DNA of 64,000 nt from Polynucleobacter sp. AP-Kaivos-20-H2 (GTDB lineage: Bacteria > Pseudomonadota > Gammaproteobacteria > Burkholderiales > Burkholderiaceae): the NCBI RefSeq assembly GCF_018882215.1, contig NZ_JACVOX010000004.1:62001-126000 (forward strand). The letters are read 5' to 3'. Under the pieces are notes generated by a model. The model searched no databases. It saw nothing but the letters and a program-made list of their open reading frames with translations, and was not told where the DNA came from. Positions within the stretch are counted from its first letter, which is position 1; each line of letters begins with the position of its first letter. Positions 35,859-45,657 of this stretch are shown here, one piece after another. The position numbers were made by a program, and so were the translations under genes.

Positions 35859-37160
35859 TTAATTAACTAAATTTAGGCGGTGACGCACTTCACCCACATG
35901 CCCTTTGAGGTCGTATAGTTCTTTCGCATCCAACATGGATACCTTGATATTTCCAACGCGCCTCTCGATATCTTCAAGATCTTTGAAATTCTTTTCTTTT
36001 AGCGCTGGATTTTGGGCATTCTTCTCAATCACCTTGAGCTCTTCATATACCTGAGCCAACTTCAATCGTAAGAAGAAGTTCTTAGTCGACGGAATATAAG
36101 TAAATAGCGGAATCAGAATAACCAATAATGGAATGACAATTTTGACAAAACGTCCAGCCCACACCGCTGTCCAGAATGGTAAGTGGCGATGTAAGAATGA
36201 AGGCCCATCTTTTAAATAGATTTCTGCATCTACATGCAAGGGGAAATCCAAGCCTGAGCTAGATGGAAACTCACCCACTTTTTGTAGGCGAGAATAGGTT
36301 TTCAAAATATCGTAGGAAGCCCCAAGCAAAAGCGATACCAAGGCCGGACTGACATTATCATGGGCAACCAAAGTAGCAGTAGGGGCCATTACCTGAATAT
36401 CTTGACGTGGCTGATCAAACTCAATACTCAACAAACCTCTAGGAACAATCACTTTAGATAGGTAGGTTAAGTTGCGGGTATAAGCATCTGCCTGGTCAAA
36501 GCTCATCAAACGAATACCGGGTACAGAGTAAAACTTATGCAAAATCGGCGCCTCAGCTGCAGCCACAATAAATACGGCATCTAATTGCCCATTATTTAAT
36601 TTCTCGATAGCATCATCTGGCTTAAGTTTTTCCAGCTTAATCTCATTTTCAGAAATGCCACTAACTCGCAATAAATCTTTAGCGAGCACTAAAGTACCAC
36701 TTCCTTCATTGCCTATAGAAACTCTCTTGCCTTTTAATTGTTTCAAGATAGTGAGTTGACCACCATCAGTTTTAAATGCAGCATCGCGATACCAAACCCA
36801 AATAGGTTCGTAAAACATGCCTGCAATCGATACTAATTTTGGATATTCATTCAGATTGGCGACCCCACCCTGCACCATTGCAAAATCAATCCCAGACTTG
36901 GGGTCATTTAAAAGAGCTAAGTTATCTAAGGTCCCACCAGTAGATCGCACATTAAGATCAACACCCTCTTTAGCTATTTCCGTTTTTAGACGCTCACCAA
37001 ACTGGTAATACAGCCCCGTAGGAAAGCCAGTGGCCATTTCAATCGACTTGGGAGGCGGAGGAACCAAGATCCAGAGTACGGCAAAGAAAATGATCAGTAG
37101 CGCAAAAAAGCTGATTACCAGAGCTATAGGGTTATAAATTTGTCTTTTGATGAAATTCAT
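35859..37160 (-). CDS. membrane-anchored TAXI-like solute-binding protein
   Basis: About 433 residues, longer than a normal TAXI receptor. Instead of a cleavable signal there is an N-terminal membrane anchor ending in VPPPPK. A TAXI domain then begins MATGFPTGLYYQFGERLK and contains GNEGSGTLVLAKDLL. Near residue 335 a second membrane helix (IVIPLLVILIPLFTYIP) is followed by a charged C-terminal coiled-coil-like tail rich in Lys/Glu/Leu. No TRAP permease is adjacent. ATG 37160 is chosen; an ATG at 37184 would add eight residues. It may act as a sensor or scaffold rather than a transport receptor. Confidence 0.78.
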   Translation of the reverse strand: MNFIKRQIYNPIALVISFFALLIIFFAVLWILVPPPPKSIEMATGFPTGLYYQFGERLKTEIAKEGVDLNVRSTGGTLDNLALLNDPKSGIDFAMVQGGVANLNEYPKLVSIAGMFYEPIWVWYRDAAFKTDGGQLTILKQLKGKRVSIGNEGSGTLVLAKDLLRVSGISENEIKLEKLKPDDAIEKLNNGQLDAVFIVAAAEAPILHKFYSVPGIRLMSFDQADAYTRNLTYLSKVIVPRGLLSIEFDQPRQDIQVMAPTATLVAHDNVSPALVSLLLGASYDILKTYSRLQKVGEFPSSSGLDFPLHVDAEIYLKDGPSFLHRHLPFWTAVWAGRFVKIVIPLLVILIPLFTYIPSTKNFFLRLKLAQVYEELKVIEKNAQNPALKEKNFKDLEDIERRVGNIKVSMLDAKELYDLKGHVGEVRHRLNLVN

Positions 37161-37272
37161 GGAAATCTCTTGTGTTTTTTGCATTATGCCCCGAGCAAAG
37201 CAATAGGCAAAGGTTTCAAAACAGGCCTAATAAACCACGATAAGATGATGCTTTTAAGTAGCCCTAAAGAAC

Positions 37273-38037
37273 ATGATGAATTCAGCAAAAACTAAGGTAG
37301 CCCTAGTCACTGGTGCAGGAACTGGTATTGGGCGGGCGGCTGCCAAAGCCCTTCTAAAGGGGGGCTATCAAGTGGTCCTAACTGGACGCAATCTAGATAG
37401 ATTAGAAAAGGCTATTGCTGATATCGGCGGTAATCAAAGTAACTGTCTTGCGGTTGCTTGCGATGTTGGCAAACCCGATGAAGTCAAAAAGCTATTTGCG
37501 GCACTTAGCAATCAATTTGGCCGCATTGACGTACTCTTCAATAATGCCGGTATGGGGGCTCCTGCTATCCCAATGGAAGACTTAAGTTATGAGCAGTGGA
37601 TGAGTGTAGTCAATGCCAACCTCTGTGGTGCGTTCTTGTGTTCACAGGAAGCGATTCGTATGATGAAAGCGCAATCTCCACAAGGTGGCAGAATTATCAA
37701 TAATGGTTCAATCTCAGCACATGCACCTCGTCCAATGTCAGCGCCCTACACGGCGACCAAACATGCCATCAGCGGCTTAACCAAAACCATTGCATTAGAT
37801 GGCCGCCCTTTTAATATTGCATGCGGTCAAATCGATATCGGCAATGCTGCAACAGAGATGACTGAACGTATGGCTGCTGGGATCCTGCAGGCAGATCAAT
37901 CGATTAAGGTAGAGCCACGCATGGATGTTGATCATGTTGGTGAGGCCGTACTGCATATGGCCCAACTGCCACTCGAAAGCAATATTCTGTCGATGACGAT
38001 TATGGCAACCAATATGCCGTTTGTGGGTAGAGGCTAA
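37273..38037 (+). CDS. SDR family oxidoreductase
   Basis: Classical short-chain dehydrogenase/reductase of 254 residues. The cofactor motif [12 protein letters not shown] is near residue 15, NNAGMG near residue 91, catalytic Ser in [10 protein letters not shown], and the YxxxK pair in [10 protein letters not shown] near residue 160. Substrate specificity cannot be read from the motifs. The gene is a single unit, divergent from the TAXI-like gene and convergent with ccmI, which ends four bases away. Confidence 0.9.
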   Translation: MMNSAKTKVALVTGAGTGIGRAAAKALLKGGYQVVLTGRNLDRLEKAIADIGGNQSNCLAVACDVGKPDEVKKLFAALSNQFGRIDVLFNNAGMGAPAIPMEDLSYEQWMSVVNANLCGAFLCSQEAIRMMKAQSPQGGRIINNGSISAHAPRPMSAPYTATKHAISGLTKTIALDGRPFNIACGQIDIGNAATEMTERMAAGILQADQSIKVEPRMDVDHVGEAVLHMAQLPLESNILSMTIMATNMPFVGRG

Positions 38038-38041
38038 AACC

Positions 38042-39232
38042 TTAATGGCGAACTTGGTCAACTAGTAGGCGAACATTGGTTGTGCCGACCTTAATTGTCT
38101 GCACTGAAGAGATTAAATCCCCCACTTCCGGCTTCGCCATCCCAGTCTTAGAAATGCGCACCTCGACACTCACCTCAGATAGTTGAGACAGAGGCGCACT
38201 GGGATTCATCGCCAATGAATCATTCAATATAAAGCTCATTGGAAAGTCAGTTGCTGATGCCTTCAAGACAGCCACAGGCATACGCTCACCAGGCTTGCGT
38301 GCAATCACCATCACAATGTCGCCAGGCTTAATCTTAGATTTAAGGTCAGCAGACAATTCAATTTTTCCGCTAATGCCTTTTCCGGCTGGAGCAACCGGCG
38401 CTGAAGTAGTCAGACCACCTTTAGAGCGCGCCTCAGCAATAGATCCTTGAATAGCACGCGCCTCATCCGTATTGGGCGGAAGTTGTTGCGCAAGCTTATC
38501 CCAGGACTGCACCGCTGCCTTGTAATTTTTAGCGTTATAAGATGCGGTTCCAGAAAGCCAAAGTGCCATCATGTTATTCGGGTCCAGTTTTAATGCCTGA
38601 TTAATCAACTGCGAAGGCTTCCCAACAAAACTCCCACTTGCATTGCTTGCCAGTACATCTGCATAGTCGGCTAACAATTGCGGATCAGAATCAATAAAGC
38701 TACCAGCACGTGCGTATGCTTTGGCAGCATCCTCATCACGGCCCAAGATTCGATAGGAACGAGCTAACATCGCCCAGCCTTTTAAGTTGCCAGGATCTTT
38801 TTCCATTTTGATGGCAAATTCAGCCACCATTTTTTCGACACCTTCCTGGGTGACTGGTTTTTCAGAATTGTTTTGGGCCACCCGAACAACATCCCCCAAG
38901 GAGAAATACAGCGCCGATGAGAGCAAGACGATAAAGATACATAACCCGATTGCAGTCTTCTTTGAGGAACCTGCAACCTCTCGATCATCCTCTTCAATAG
39001 TGTCTTGAAAGAGTCTCTGACGCATTTCTGCATGCGCAATTTCATAATCAATAGAAGTAATTACACCAGCCGTATGTTCAGCCTCTAATTTATCCAACTC
39101 TTCTCGGTATATGGTGGCATTCATCTGACGACGCGATGTCGACGAGCTCTTCGCGGGAAAGATGAATGGGCGCAGCAATAGCACCAATACCAGAACCAGG
39201 AGTAAAAAGGCGGGGATCAAAAAGCTAGTCAC
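38042..39232 (-). CDS. ccmI: cytochrome c maturation protein CcmI
   Basis: Apocytochrome c chaperone of 396 residues. It has two membrane helices (about 1-25 and 95-115) separated by a cytoplasmic loop, then a periplasmic TPR region (LKGWAMLARSYRILGRDEDAAKAYARA) and a C-terminal domain of about 130 residues. This is the full-length CcmI/CycH design that binds the apocytochrome C-terminus and delivers it to CcmFH. It is the last gene of the ccmABCDEFGHI order and follows ccmH by five bases. Confidence 0.9.
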   Translation of the reverse strand: MTSFLIPAFLLLVLVLVLLLRPFIFPAKSSSTSRRQMNATIYREELDKLEAEHTAGVITSIDYEIAHAEMRQRLFQDTIEEDDREVAGSSKKTAIGLCIFIVLLSSALYFSLGDVVRVAQNNSEKPVTQEGVEKMVAEFAIKMEKDPGNLKGWAMLARSYRILGRDEDAAKAYARAGSFIDSDPQLLADYADVLASNASGSFVGKPSQLINQALKLDPNNMMALWLSGTASYNAKNYKAAVQSWDKLAQQLPPNTDEARAIQGSIAEARSKGGLTTSAPVAPAGKGISGKIELSADLKSKIKPGDIVMVIARKPGERMPVAVLKASATDFPMSFILNDSLAMNPSAPLSQLSEVSVEVRISKTGMAKPEVGDLISSVQTIKVGTTNVRLLVDQVRH

Positions 39233-39237
39233 TTATT

Positions 39238-39708
39238 TCATCCCTCTTTCTTATCGCTTGCATTTAATAGTGCATCGATTTTTTGATTATCAGCATCAGT
39301 CAGCGCGACATTAGGCACGCTGCTATCTCTGCGTCTTAAATACATTAATAAACCAGCAACGCCCAGACCCAAAATAACAAATGGGCCAATCCATAACAAC
39401 CAGGTCACCGGCTTCACTGGTGGGCGATACAATACAAAATCGCCATAGCGCTCAACCATAAATGAGCGGATTTGATCATCGCTCTTACCCTCTTTGATCA
39501 ATATGCGAATTTCACGACGCAAATCATTGGCCAAATCGGAGCGTGAGCCAGCTAATGACTCGTTCTGACACACTAAGCAGCGCATCTCTTCTGAAATACT
39601 AATTAATCGCTGTTCTGTTACAGGATCATCCGCGAGTGGTGCAGCATCTTTGGCAAACGCGTTGCCTAAACTAAACACGCAAACGGCGATTAATAAAATT
39701 CGCCTCAT
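39238..39708 (-). CDS. ccmH: cytochrome c maturation thioredoxin-like protein CcmH
   Basis: CcmH/CcmL of 156 residues. A signal peptide is followed by the three-helix domain with the redox motif C44-LV-C47 in MRCLVCQNESLAGS, the family hallmark. A membrane anchor lies near residues 103-123. It reduces the haem-binding cysteines of apocytochromes in the periplasm and works with CcmF, CcmG and CcmI. Its start overlaps the end of ccmG by four bases. Confidence 0.94.
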   Translation of the reverse strand: MRRILLIAVCVFSLGNAFAKDAAPLADDPVTEQRLISISEEMRCLVCQNESLAGSRSDLANDLRREIRILIKEGKSDDQIRSFMVERYGDFVLYRPPVKPVTWLLWIGPFVILGLGVAGLLMYLRRRDSSVPNVALTDADNQKIDALLNASDKKEG

Positions 39709-40235
39709 GATTTCTTTAACTCACTCAGCATAGGATAAATTTTTTGATTCAATAAATCCATTGTTAACGGGCCAATATGTTTAAAGCGAATCACTCCTGC
39801 CTTATCGATGATGTAAGTCTCAGGTACGCCATAGACGCCGTAATCAATACCAACACGCCCATTGCCATCAAAAGCGGAGAGTGAATAAGGATTGCCTTGT
39901 TTTGCCAGCATTGCTACAGCATCTTCACGCTTATCTTTGTAGTCCAAACCAATCACTGGCGCTATTTGGGACTTAGCAAGCTCAACCAATACCGGATGTT
40001 CTTCGCGACAAGCTACACACCAGGATGCCCAAACATTTAAAATCCACACTTGCCCCTTCATACTTGCTGGTGAAAACATTTTATTAGCATCGGCCAACTG
40101 AGATACTTCAAATGCAGGGGCAGACTTGTTAATTAAAGGTGATGGGACCTCATGTGGATCACGATTTAAGCCAATAGCCAAAAAGACTACCAAGCCCACA
40201 AACAAGATCAGAGGGATTAAAAATTTTGCTTTCAT
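39705..40235 (-). CDS. ccmG: thiol:disulfide oxidoreductase CcmG/DsbE
   Basis: Membrane-anchored periplasmic thioredoxin of 176 residues. An N-terminal helix (residues 5-22) is followed by the thioredoxin fold with the active site C73-VA-C76 in WASWCVACREEHP. GVYGVPETYIIDKAG contains the conserved cis-proline region. It transfers reductant to CcmH and apocytochromes. Four-base overlaps join it to ccmF upstream and ccmH downstream. Confidence 0.95.
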   Translation of the reverse strand: MKAKFLIPLILFVGLVVFLAIGLNRDPHEVPSPLINKSAPAFEVSQLADANKMFSPASMKGQVWILNVWASWCVACREEHPVLVELAKSQIAPVIGLDYKDKREDAVAMLAKQGNPYSLSAFDGNGRVGIDYGVYGVPETYIIDKAGVIRFKHIGPLTMDLLNQKIYPMLSELKKS

Positions 40236-42151
40236 GCGAACTTGCTCTTTAACTTCAGTCGATAGCGCTTATCCGACATAGCCAACACGCCACCTAAAGC
40301 CATCAACAGGCAACCACCCCAAATCCAATCCACAAAAGGCTTGTAGTAAACACGTACAGCCCAGGATTGATCGGCCAATTCTTCACCTAGTGATACATAA
40401 ATATCGCGGGTGAGCCCAGCATTAATCGCTGCCTCAGTCATTGGCATCGTCGAAGAAAAGTAGCTTCGCTTCTCTGGATAAAGATTGATGTGATCGCTGC
40501 CATTTTTAGAGAGCAAGAACGTACCGCGCATTGCCTGGTAATTTGGGCCGCGAGCATTACTAACACCCTGAAGCTGGATTTGATATCCACCAACACTTAC
40601 TGTATCGCCAGCGGACATGCGCACATCTTTTTCTTCTTGATAAGCACCCACCATTGTGACGCCAATCACAAATACCGCAATACCTAAATGCGCCACCTGC
40701 ATACCAATAAAAGAACGGGTTGGTTTACCGGCTTTGGCTTGGCGAATAATTTGCATGCAGCCCGAAGCGATTACCCAAAATGCCAACATGAAGCCCATGC
40801 CTGCAAGCCAAGTAAATTGGCCCATGATTAAGGGAATTCCAACGCCTGCAATCAGAGCGACTGCGCCTGCAATCCATAAGCGCTTGATGATGCTGATTAA
40901 ATTACTCTGCTTCCAGCTTGCCCATGGACCGATACCCATCAATACCAGCAATGGCACCATGATGGGCACGAATACGCTATTGAAATAAGGAGGGCCTACA
41001 GAAATCTTACCTAGATGCAAAGCATCAATCAGCAATGGATATAGGGTGCCCAGTAAAACAGATCCGGCAGAAACCACTAAAAAGACATTGCCGAGCAAAA
41101 TCAATGTTTCTCTGGAGCTCAAACTAAATTTGCCGCCCATCGAACTCTTAGGCGCACGCCATGCGTAAAGCATCAGAGACGAACCAACGACGAGTGATAA
41201 GAAGATCAGAATAAAGATGCCGCGCCTTGGATCGGTTGCAAACGCATGAACTGAAGTTAGAACACCCGAACGAACCAAGAAGGTTCCTAGTAGCGATAAA
41301 GAGAAGGCGGTAATTGCTAAGAGCACAGTCCAACTCTTAAAGCCACCGCGCTTTTCAGTAACAGCTAAAGAATGTAATAAGGCAGTACCCACGAGCCAAG
41401 GAATAAACGAGGCATTCTCAACGGGGTCCCAAAACCACCAGCCGCCCCAACCCAATTCGTAATAGGCCCACCATGAACCCAAAGCAATACCGAGGGTCAG
41501 GAAAACCCAAGCAGCGGTTGTCCAAGGACGTGACCAACGAGCCCAGGCGGCATCTAATCTTCCAGACAATAAAGAAGCAATTGCAAATGCAAATGCCACT
41601 GAAAAACCAACATAACCCATGTACAACATTGGCGGATGAAATACTAAGCCCGGATCTTGCAAGAGTGGATTTAATGAGCGGCCATCTTGAGCAGCAGGCA
41701 ATAAACGCTCAAACGGATTTGAGGTTGTTAAAACAAACAGGAGCAAGCCACTAGTGACCAGCCCCAAAACACCAATGACTCGCGCCACCATAAAGTCATC
41801 TAATGCTTTCGAAAGCTGAGCAACCAAAATGGTCCAGGTAGTCAGCAAGAAAATCCACAATAAAAGCGATCCTTCATGACCACCCCATACTGCGCCTAAC
41901 CGATAAATCACTGGTAGTTGTGAATTGGAGTGCTCAGCAACATAGAGTAAAGAAAAATCATTGGCGTAAAAACTCCAGGCCAAGATTCCAAAAGCAATCG
42001 CCAGCAATAAGAAAACCGTTTGCGCAGCAGGTCTTGCTAATACTAGCCAATCACGTCGGCCATAGTGCGCGCCTAGTAATGGCAAAACCCCCTGAATACA
42101 GGCAATACAAAGCGCCAGAACTAGTGCGTAATGTCCAAACTCCGGAATCAT
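40232..42151 (-). CDS. ccmF: haem lyase subunit CcmF
   Basis: Large membrane protein of 639 residues with about fifteen helices, a full-size CcmF. The haem-handling signature [19 protein letters not shown] is near residue 235. [15 protein letters not shown] and [18 protein letters not shown] are further conserved blocks. The periplasmic domain near residues 510-600 precedes the last helix. It joins haem from holo-CcmE to apocytochromes. It overlaps ccmE and ccmG by four bases each. Confidence 0.96.
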   Translation of the reverse strand: MIPEFGHYALVLALCIACIQGVLPLLGAHYGRRDWLVLARPAAQTVFLLLAIAFGILAWSFYANDFSLLYVAEHSNSQLPVIYRLGAVWGGHEGSLLLWIFLLTTWTILVAQLSKALDDFMVARVIGVLGLVTSGLLLFVLTTSNPFERLLPAAQDGRSLNPLLQDPGLVFHPPMLYMGYVGFSVAFAFAIASLLSGRLDAAWARWSRPWTTAAWVFLTLGIALGSWWAYYELGWGGWWFWDPVENASFIPWLVGTALLHSLAVTEKRGGFKSWTVLLAITAFSLSLLGTFLVRSGVLTSVHAFATDPRRGIFILIFLSLVVGSSLMLYAWRAPKSSMGGKFSLSSRETLILLGNVFLVVSAGSVLLGTLYPLLIDALHLGKISVGPPYFNSVFVPIMVPLLVLMGIGPWASWKQSNLISIIKRLWIAGAVALIAGVGIPLIMGQFTWLAGMGFMLAFWVIASGCMQIIRQAKAGKPTRSFIGMQVAHLGIAVFVIGVTMVGAYQEEKDVRMSAGDTVSVGGYQIQLQGVSNARGPNYQAMRGTFLLSKNGSDHINLYPEKRSYFSSTMPMTEAAINAGLTRDIYVSLGEELADQSWAVRVYYKPFVDWIWGGCLLMALGGVLAMSDKRYRLKLKSKFA

Positions 42152-42582
42152 TTATTCGTTCCGTTTTTTTGAGCTTGCTCTAAAGCATGTTTTGCTTCAG
42201 GAGGCATGTAGTTCTCGTCATGTTTAGCCAATACTTCACTGGCAATAAATTCACCATTCGCATTCATACGGCCTTGGATCACGGCACCTTTACCTTCCTT
42301 AAACAAATCAGGAAGGATGCCTGTATAGGCTACTGGAATATCTTTCACCAGATCAGTAATCACAAAGTGCACGGTTAGGCCATCGCGCTTTAAAGAGCCG
42401 TCTTTTACCATGCCACCAATTCGGAAAGCCTGACCTTGAGGCGCTTTGCCTGCTGACACTTCACTTGGGGTGACGTATAAAGCAATATTACTATTAAGCG
42501 CATTCAAAATTAAAAGTGCGGCTACACCAATTACGATCAGCGCTGCAACAATCATCAATGCACGTTTATGTCTAGGCTTCAC
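42148..42582 (-). CDS. ccmE: haem chaperone CcmE
   Basis: Periplasmic haem chaperone of 144 residues anchored by an N-terminal helix (about residues 8-28). The OB-fold domain contains [11 protein letters not shown], and the haem attachment site is H121 with Y125 in [11 protein letters not shown], the HxxxY class. It receives haem from CcmC and passes it to CcmF. It overlaps ccmD and ccmF by four bases at each end. Confidence 0.96.
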   Translation of the reverse strand: MKPRHKRALMIVAALIVIGVAALLILNALNSNIALYVTPSEVSAGKAPQGQAFRIGGMVKDGSLKRDGLTVHFVITDLVKDIPVAYTGILPDLFKEGKGAVIQGRMNANGEFIASEVLAKHDENYMPPEAKHALEQAQKNGTNK

Positions 42583-42767
42583 TTACTAATCTCTTTATCA
42601 AACTGCTCAGCTAATTGCTCTTGCTTCAACCGACGTACGATTGCTCTAAATCGAGCACGCACCATGAGGGATTCCAATATCAATACCAGCGCACAAACAC
42701 CAAAACTACTCCAGACATACAGTGCGTAGCCGCCCATGGCAAAAAACTCAGAAGGGCTATTCCACAT
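42579..42767 (-). CDS. ccmD: haem exporter protein CcmD
   Basis: Small protein of 62 residues with one membrane helix ([21 protein letters not shown]) and a basic cytoplasmic tail, the normal CcmD design. [17 protein letters not shown] is the typical family start. CcmD helps release holo-CcmE from CcmABC. It abuts ccmC by one base and overlaps ccmE by four. Confidence 0.92.
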   Translation of the reverse strand: MWNSPSEFFAMGGYALYVWSSFGVCALVLILESLMVRARFRAIVRRLKQEQLAEQFDKEISK

Positions 42768-43537
42768 CAGATTTTCACCTCAATTGATTGTCTCACCCAA
42801 TCAGCATGGGCTTCACGTTCCAAAATGATTGCCCTCACTCGCATTAAGGTGACTGCAATGGTGTACATCCAAAGACATAAAGCCATCAACAGCATTCCCC
42901 AGAGCATGGTTTGTGCCATCGCCGGGGCTTTTGTGAGAGAAACGGAGGCGCCTTGATGCAAGGTGTTCCACCATTTCACTGAGAAATAAATGATCGGTAC
43001 GTTTACAACACCTACCAAAGCCAAAATGGCGCTCGCCTTATCGGCACGGCGAGGATCATCAATCGATGCTCGCAAGGCAATAAAGCCCAAATACAGAAAG
43101 AGAAGAATTAACTCTGAAGTCAGCCGAGCATCCCAAACCCACCAGGCACCCCACATGGGCTTGCCCCAGAACGCTCCGGTCCACAGAGATAGAAATGCCA
43201 TCCAAGCACCTATAGGGGCAAGAGCCTGCGCCATCATGGCAGACAAACGGGTATTCAAGACTAGTCCTAATCCTGCCCATGTAGCCATAACTAAATAAAT
43301 AAACATCGACATCCAGGATGCGGGCACATGAATAAAAATGATGCGATAGCCCTGCCCTTGCACAGCGTCTACCGGCGCAACAAAGAAACTTACCCACAGA
43401 CCAGCAGCACCAAATAGAAAAGCCAATACCCAGAAGAATGGGATGAGCTTACCCGCCACCGGATAAAAAGTGCTGGGGCTAGATAACTTAAACCAGTTAA
43501 CTAAGCGGTGATTAGAAAAAGTATTTATCGGATTCAT
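42767..43537 (-). CDS. ccmC: haem handling protein CcmC
   Basis: Membrane protein of 256 residues with six helices. The WWD-type signature reads WGAWWVWDARLTSELIL near residue 130, and conserved histidines occur in FIHVPASWMS and NTLHQGASVS, which bind haem on the periplasmic side. CcmC loads haem on CcmE. The gene overlaps ccmB by four bases upstream. Confidence 0.95.
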   Translation of the reverse strand: MNPINTFSNHRLVNWFKLSSPSTFYPVAGKLIPFFWVLAFLFGAAGLWVSFFVAPVDAVQGQGYRIIFIHVPASWMSMFIYLVMATWAGLGLVLNTRLSAMMAQALAPIGAWMAFLSLWTGAFWGKPMWGAWWVWDARLTSELILLFLYLGFIALRASIDDPRRADKASAILALVGVVNVPIIYFSVKWWNTLHQGASVSLTKAPAMAQTMLWGMLLMALCLWMYTIAVTLMRVRAIILEREAHADWVRQSIEVKI

Positions 43538-44199
43538 TCAATTGCAATCTTTACAGCAGCACTACTTACCCAAGGAACAAATGCTAAAGCCAAAATCAAT
43601 AATGCGCCAAGCAATGAAAAATGGCCTGACGTATCCAAACCCACACTATTAGCATATACGGCGCCAGCGCCAAAAATGAGAACCGGAATATATAAAGGCA
43701 ATATCAATAAGCTTAATAACACGCTGCCGCCTCTGACACCCAAGGTTAAGGCTGCACCTATGGAGCCTAGCAAGGATAGCACTGGGGTACCTAATAATAG
43801 AGTTCCCATCAGTACATACAAAGAGCTAGCATCCAGATCAAACTGAATGCCGATGATCGGAGCTAAGAGCACGAGCGGCAGCCCACTCACAATCCAATGG
43901 GCAATAATTTTTCCAGTTACCAATAAGACCATCGGCTGGGGCGACAAGGCGAGCTGCTCCAAAGCGCCATCTTGATAATCGGCAGCAAACATCCGCTGCA
44001 AGCCTAATAGAGTAGACAGTAAGGCTGCAACCCAAAGAACGCCTGGAGCAATCTTACGCAGCAAAGCAGCATCCGCACCAATACCTAATGGAAACAAACT
44101 AGTCACCACGACAAAAAAGAAGAGGGCCGTAAGTACCTCGCTCTTGCGGCGCATGACCAAGAGCAAATCACGGCGAATGATTGCGAGCAGAGCGTTCAT
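43534..44199 (-). CDS. ccmB: haem exporter permease CcmB
   Basis: ABC permease of 221 residues with six hydrophobic segments. It begins LAIIRRDLLLVMRRKSE, the usual CcmB N-terminus, and contains GVLWVAALLSTLLGLQRMFAADYQDGALEQL near residues 50-80, which is diagnostic. It partners CcmA, whose ATPase activity drives release of holo-CcmE. It overlaps ccmA by four bases. Confidence 0.95.
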   Translation of the reverse strand: MNALLAIIRRDLLLVMRRKSEVLTALFFFVVVTSLFPLGIGADAALLRKIAPGVLWVAALLSTLLGLQRMFAADYQDGALEQLALSPQPMVLLVTGKIIAHWIVSGLPLVLLAPIIGIQFDLDASSLYVLMGTLLLGTPVLSLLGSIGAALTLGVRGGSVLLSLLILPLYIPVLIFGAGAVYANSVGLDTSGHFSLLGALLILALAFVPWVSSAAVKIAIE

Positions 44200-44843
44200 A
44201 GGTCTAGCACCCTCACACGCGAAAGATCCACTGCTTGATGGCTAGTCAGTACCACTAGACCACCTTGCTCCACATGCTCTGCTATTAACCCTTGCAAATC
44301 TTGAACGGCACGAATATCCAGCGCATTGAATGGCTCATCCAAAATCCACAGCTTCGCTTGACGTGTCAACATACGTGCCATTAAGACTCGACGCTTTTGT
44401 CCAGCCGATAAACAACTGACCGGTAGGCTCTCGCGCCCACGCAATCCAAAACGCCAGAGCGCTGCTAAAGCCTTATCACCCGGCAAATGAATGTCGTCTA
44501 GCACTGCATACAGCTGCAGATTTTCCAATGCAGTGAGATCCTCTTTCAGAGCATCACGATGCCCCAGGAATAAAAGCTCCCGATGATATGTAGAAGGGTC
44601 TTTAGCGATTGACTGATGATTCCAAAGAACCTCTCCCGCCTCTGGCTTAGATAAACCCGTCAGGAGTCTTAAGAGGCTAGTTTTTCCAACCCCGTTCTCG
44701 CCGCGCACATGTAGGCACTCTCCAGCCGTTACTGTGAGATTCAGATTCTGAAATAATTGTCGCTCCCCACGAATACATGTCAGCGCACGGGCTTCGAGCG
44801 TCAAATGCGGTGTATTGGAGGAGGAATGAGTATCAGCTGTCAT
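44196..44843 (-). CDS. ccmA: cytochrome c biogenesis ATPase CcmA
   Basis: ABC ATPase of 215 residues and first gene of the ccm operon. Walker A is GENGVGKTS near residues 48-56, the ABC signature is LSAGQKRRVLMAR (Gln after Gly, typical of CcmA), Walker B is LWILDEP, and the switch His is in LTSHQAV. A short hydrophilic N-terminal extension precedes the domain. The upstream gap of 195 bases should hold the operon promoter; no clear operator was recognised. Confidence 0.95.
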   Translation of the reverse strand: MTADTHSSSNTPHLTLEARALTCIRGERQLFQNLNLTVTAGECLHVRGENGVGKTSLLRLLTGLSKPEAGEVLWNHQSIAKDPSTYHRELLFLGHRDALKEDLTALENLQLYAVLDDIHLPGDKALAALWRFGLRGRESLPVSCLSAGQKRRVLMARMLTRQAKLWILDEPFNALDIRAVQDLQGLIAEHVEQGGLVVLTSHQAVDLSRVRVLDL

Positions 44844-44984
44844 GTGGACTTGGGGCTTGAATCAACCACCCATGGCATTGTCCAAGAGCCCCTAAGAGTT
44901 GTCAAACCAGCAAAAGTGGAATTAAAGGAATAATCCCTTTTAATTCAATTACTTATGTAATTATAAACCGAGTCGGCCGAGAAT

Positions 44985-45012
44985 GAAAAAACTACCCGTA
45001 GGTGGTTTTTTC
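44985..45012 (-). terminator. terminator of the YceI gene
   Basis: A 12-bp stem with one T-G wobble (44985-44996 with 45001-45012), loop CGTA. Its outer arms are A/T runs, giving a T run on the minus strand. It lies after the YceI gene ending at 45039 and upstream of ccmA. Confidence 0.75.
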
Positions 45013-45038
45013 AGATGACATCAGCCCAACGAAAGGAA

Positions 45039-45611
45039 TTACTCCTTTTTAGAGCCCTCAATAGCAATCATGATGGTTACATCGTCACCCACGTTCGGCG
45101 CGTATTTACCCATATTGAATTCCGTGCGTTTAACTTTTGTTTCAGCATTGGCACCGCAATAATCAGCACCAGACATTGGATGTTTTTTACACTCAAAATT
45201 AGTGATATTCAATGTAACTGGCTTGCTTACACCCTTCAATGTCAACACCCCTTTTAAAGCAACTGGCTTGTCGCCTTTAAAAATCATATCGTTTGATTGA
45301 AAGCTAGCAGTTGGAAACTGTGTAGTCGATAAGAAATCTTCACCCTGGATGTGATTATTGAATACAGTCGATCCTGTATCGACAGATTTCGTATCAATGG
45401 TGATATCTGCACTGCCTTTTTTAGCTGCTTGATCAATCGCTACAGTTCCAGCAACTGCATTAAAGCGACTGGTCTGCTTAGAGAATCCTAAATGGTTATA
45501 TTCAAACTGAGCAAAGGTGTGGTTAGCATCAGTAGCATAAGTTACTGGCGCAGCAAAAGCAGAGCTAAGGCCAATAGTTGTAAATAAAGCGATAAGTAAT
45601 TTTGATTTCAT
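45039..45611 (-). CDS. YceI family periplasmic protein (copy 1)
   Basis: Lipocalin-like protein of 190 residues with signal peptide ending SAFAAP. The mature part starts YATDANHTFAQFEYNHLGFSKQTSRF, a typical YceI opening, and has FLSTTQFPTASFQSNDM and LTLKGVSKPVTLNIT. YceI proteins bind isoprenoid chains such as ubiquinone. It lies 46 bases after a second YceI gene on the same strand. GGAGAATT precedes the start. Function in quinone storage or stress is inferred. Confidence 0.9.
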   Translation of the reverse strand: MKSKLLIALFTTIGLSSAFAAPVTYATDANHTFAQFEYNHLGFSKQTSRFNAVAGTVAIDQAAKKGSADITIDTKSVDTGSTVFNNHIQGEDFLSTTQFPTASFQSNDMIFKGDKPVALKGVLTLKGVSKPVTLNITNFECKKHPMSGADYCGANAETKVKRTEFNMGKYAPNVGDDVTIMIAIEGSKKE

Positions 45612-45657
45612 GTAATTCTCCTGATTAAAAATTGAGTAAGTAAGTTAATTTGTAAAA

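Noticed and set aside
40656-40988. 110-codon plus-strand frame within ccmF
   Set aside because: Antisense shadow of a conserved membrane protein; no translation signal.
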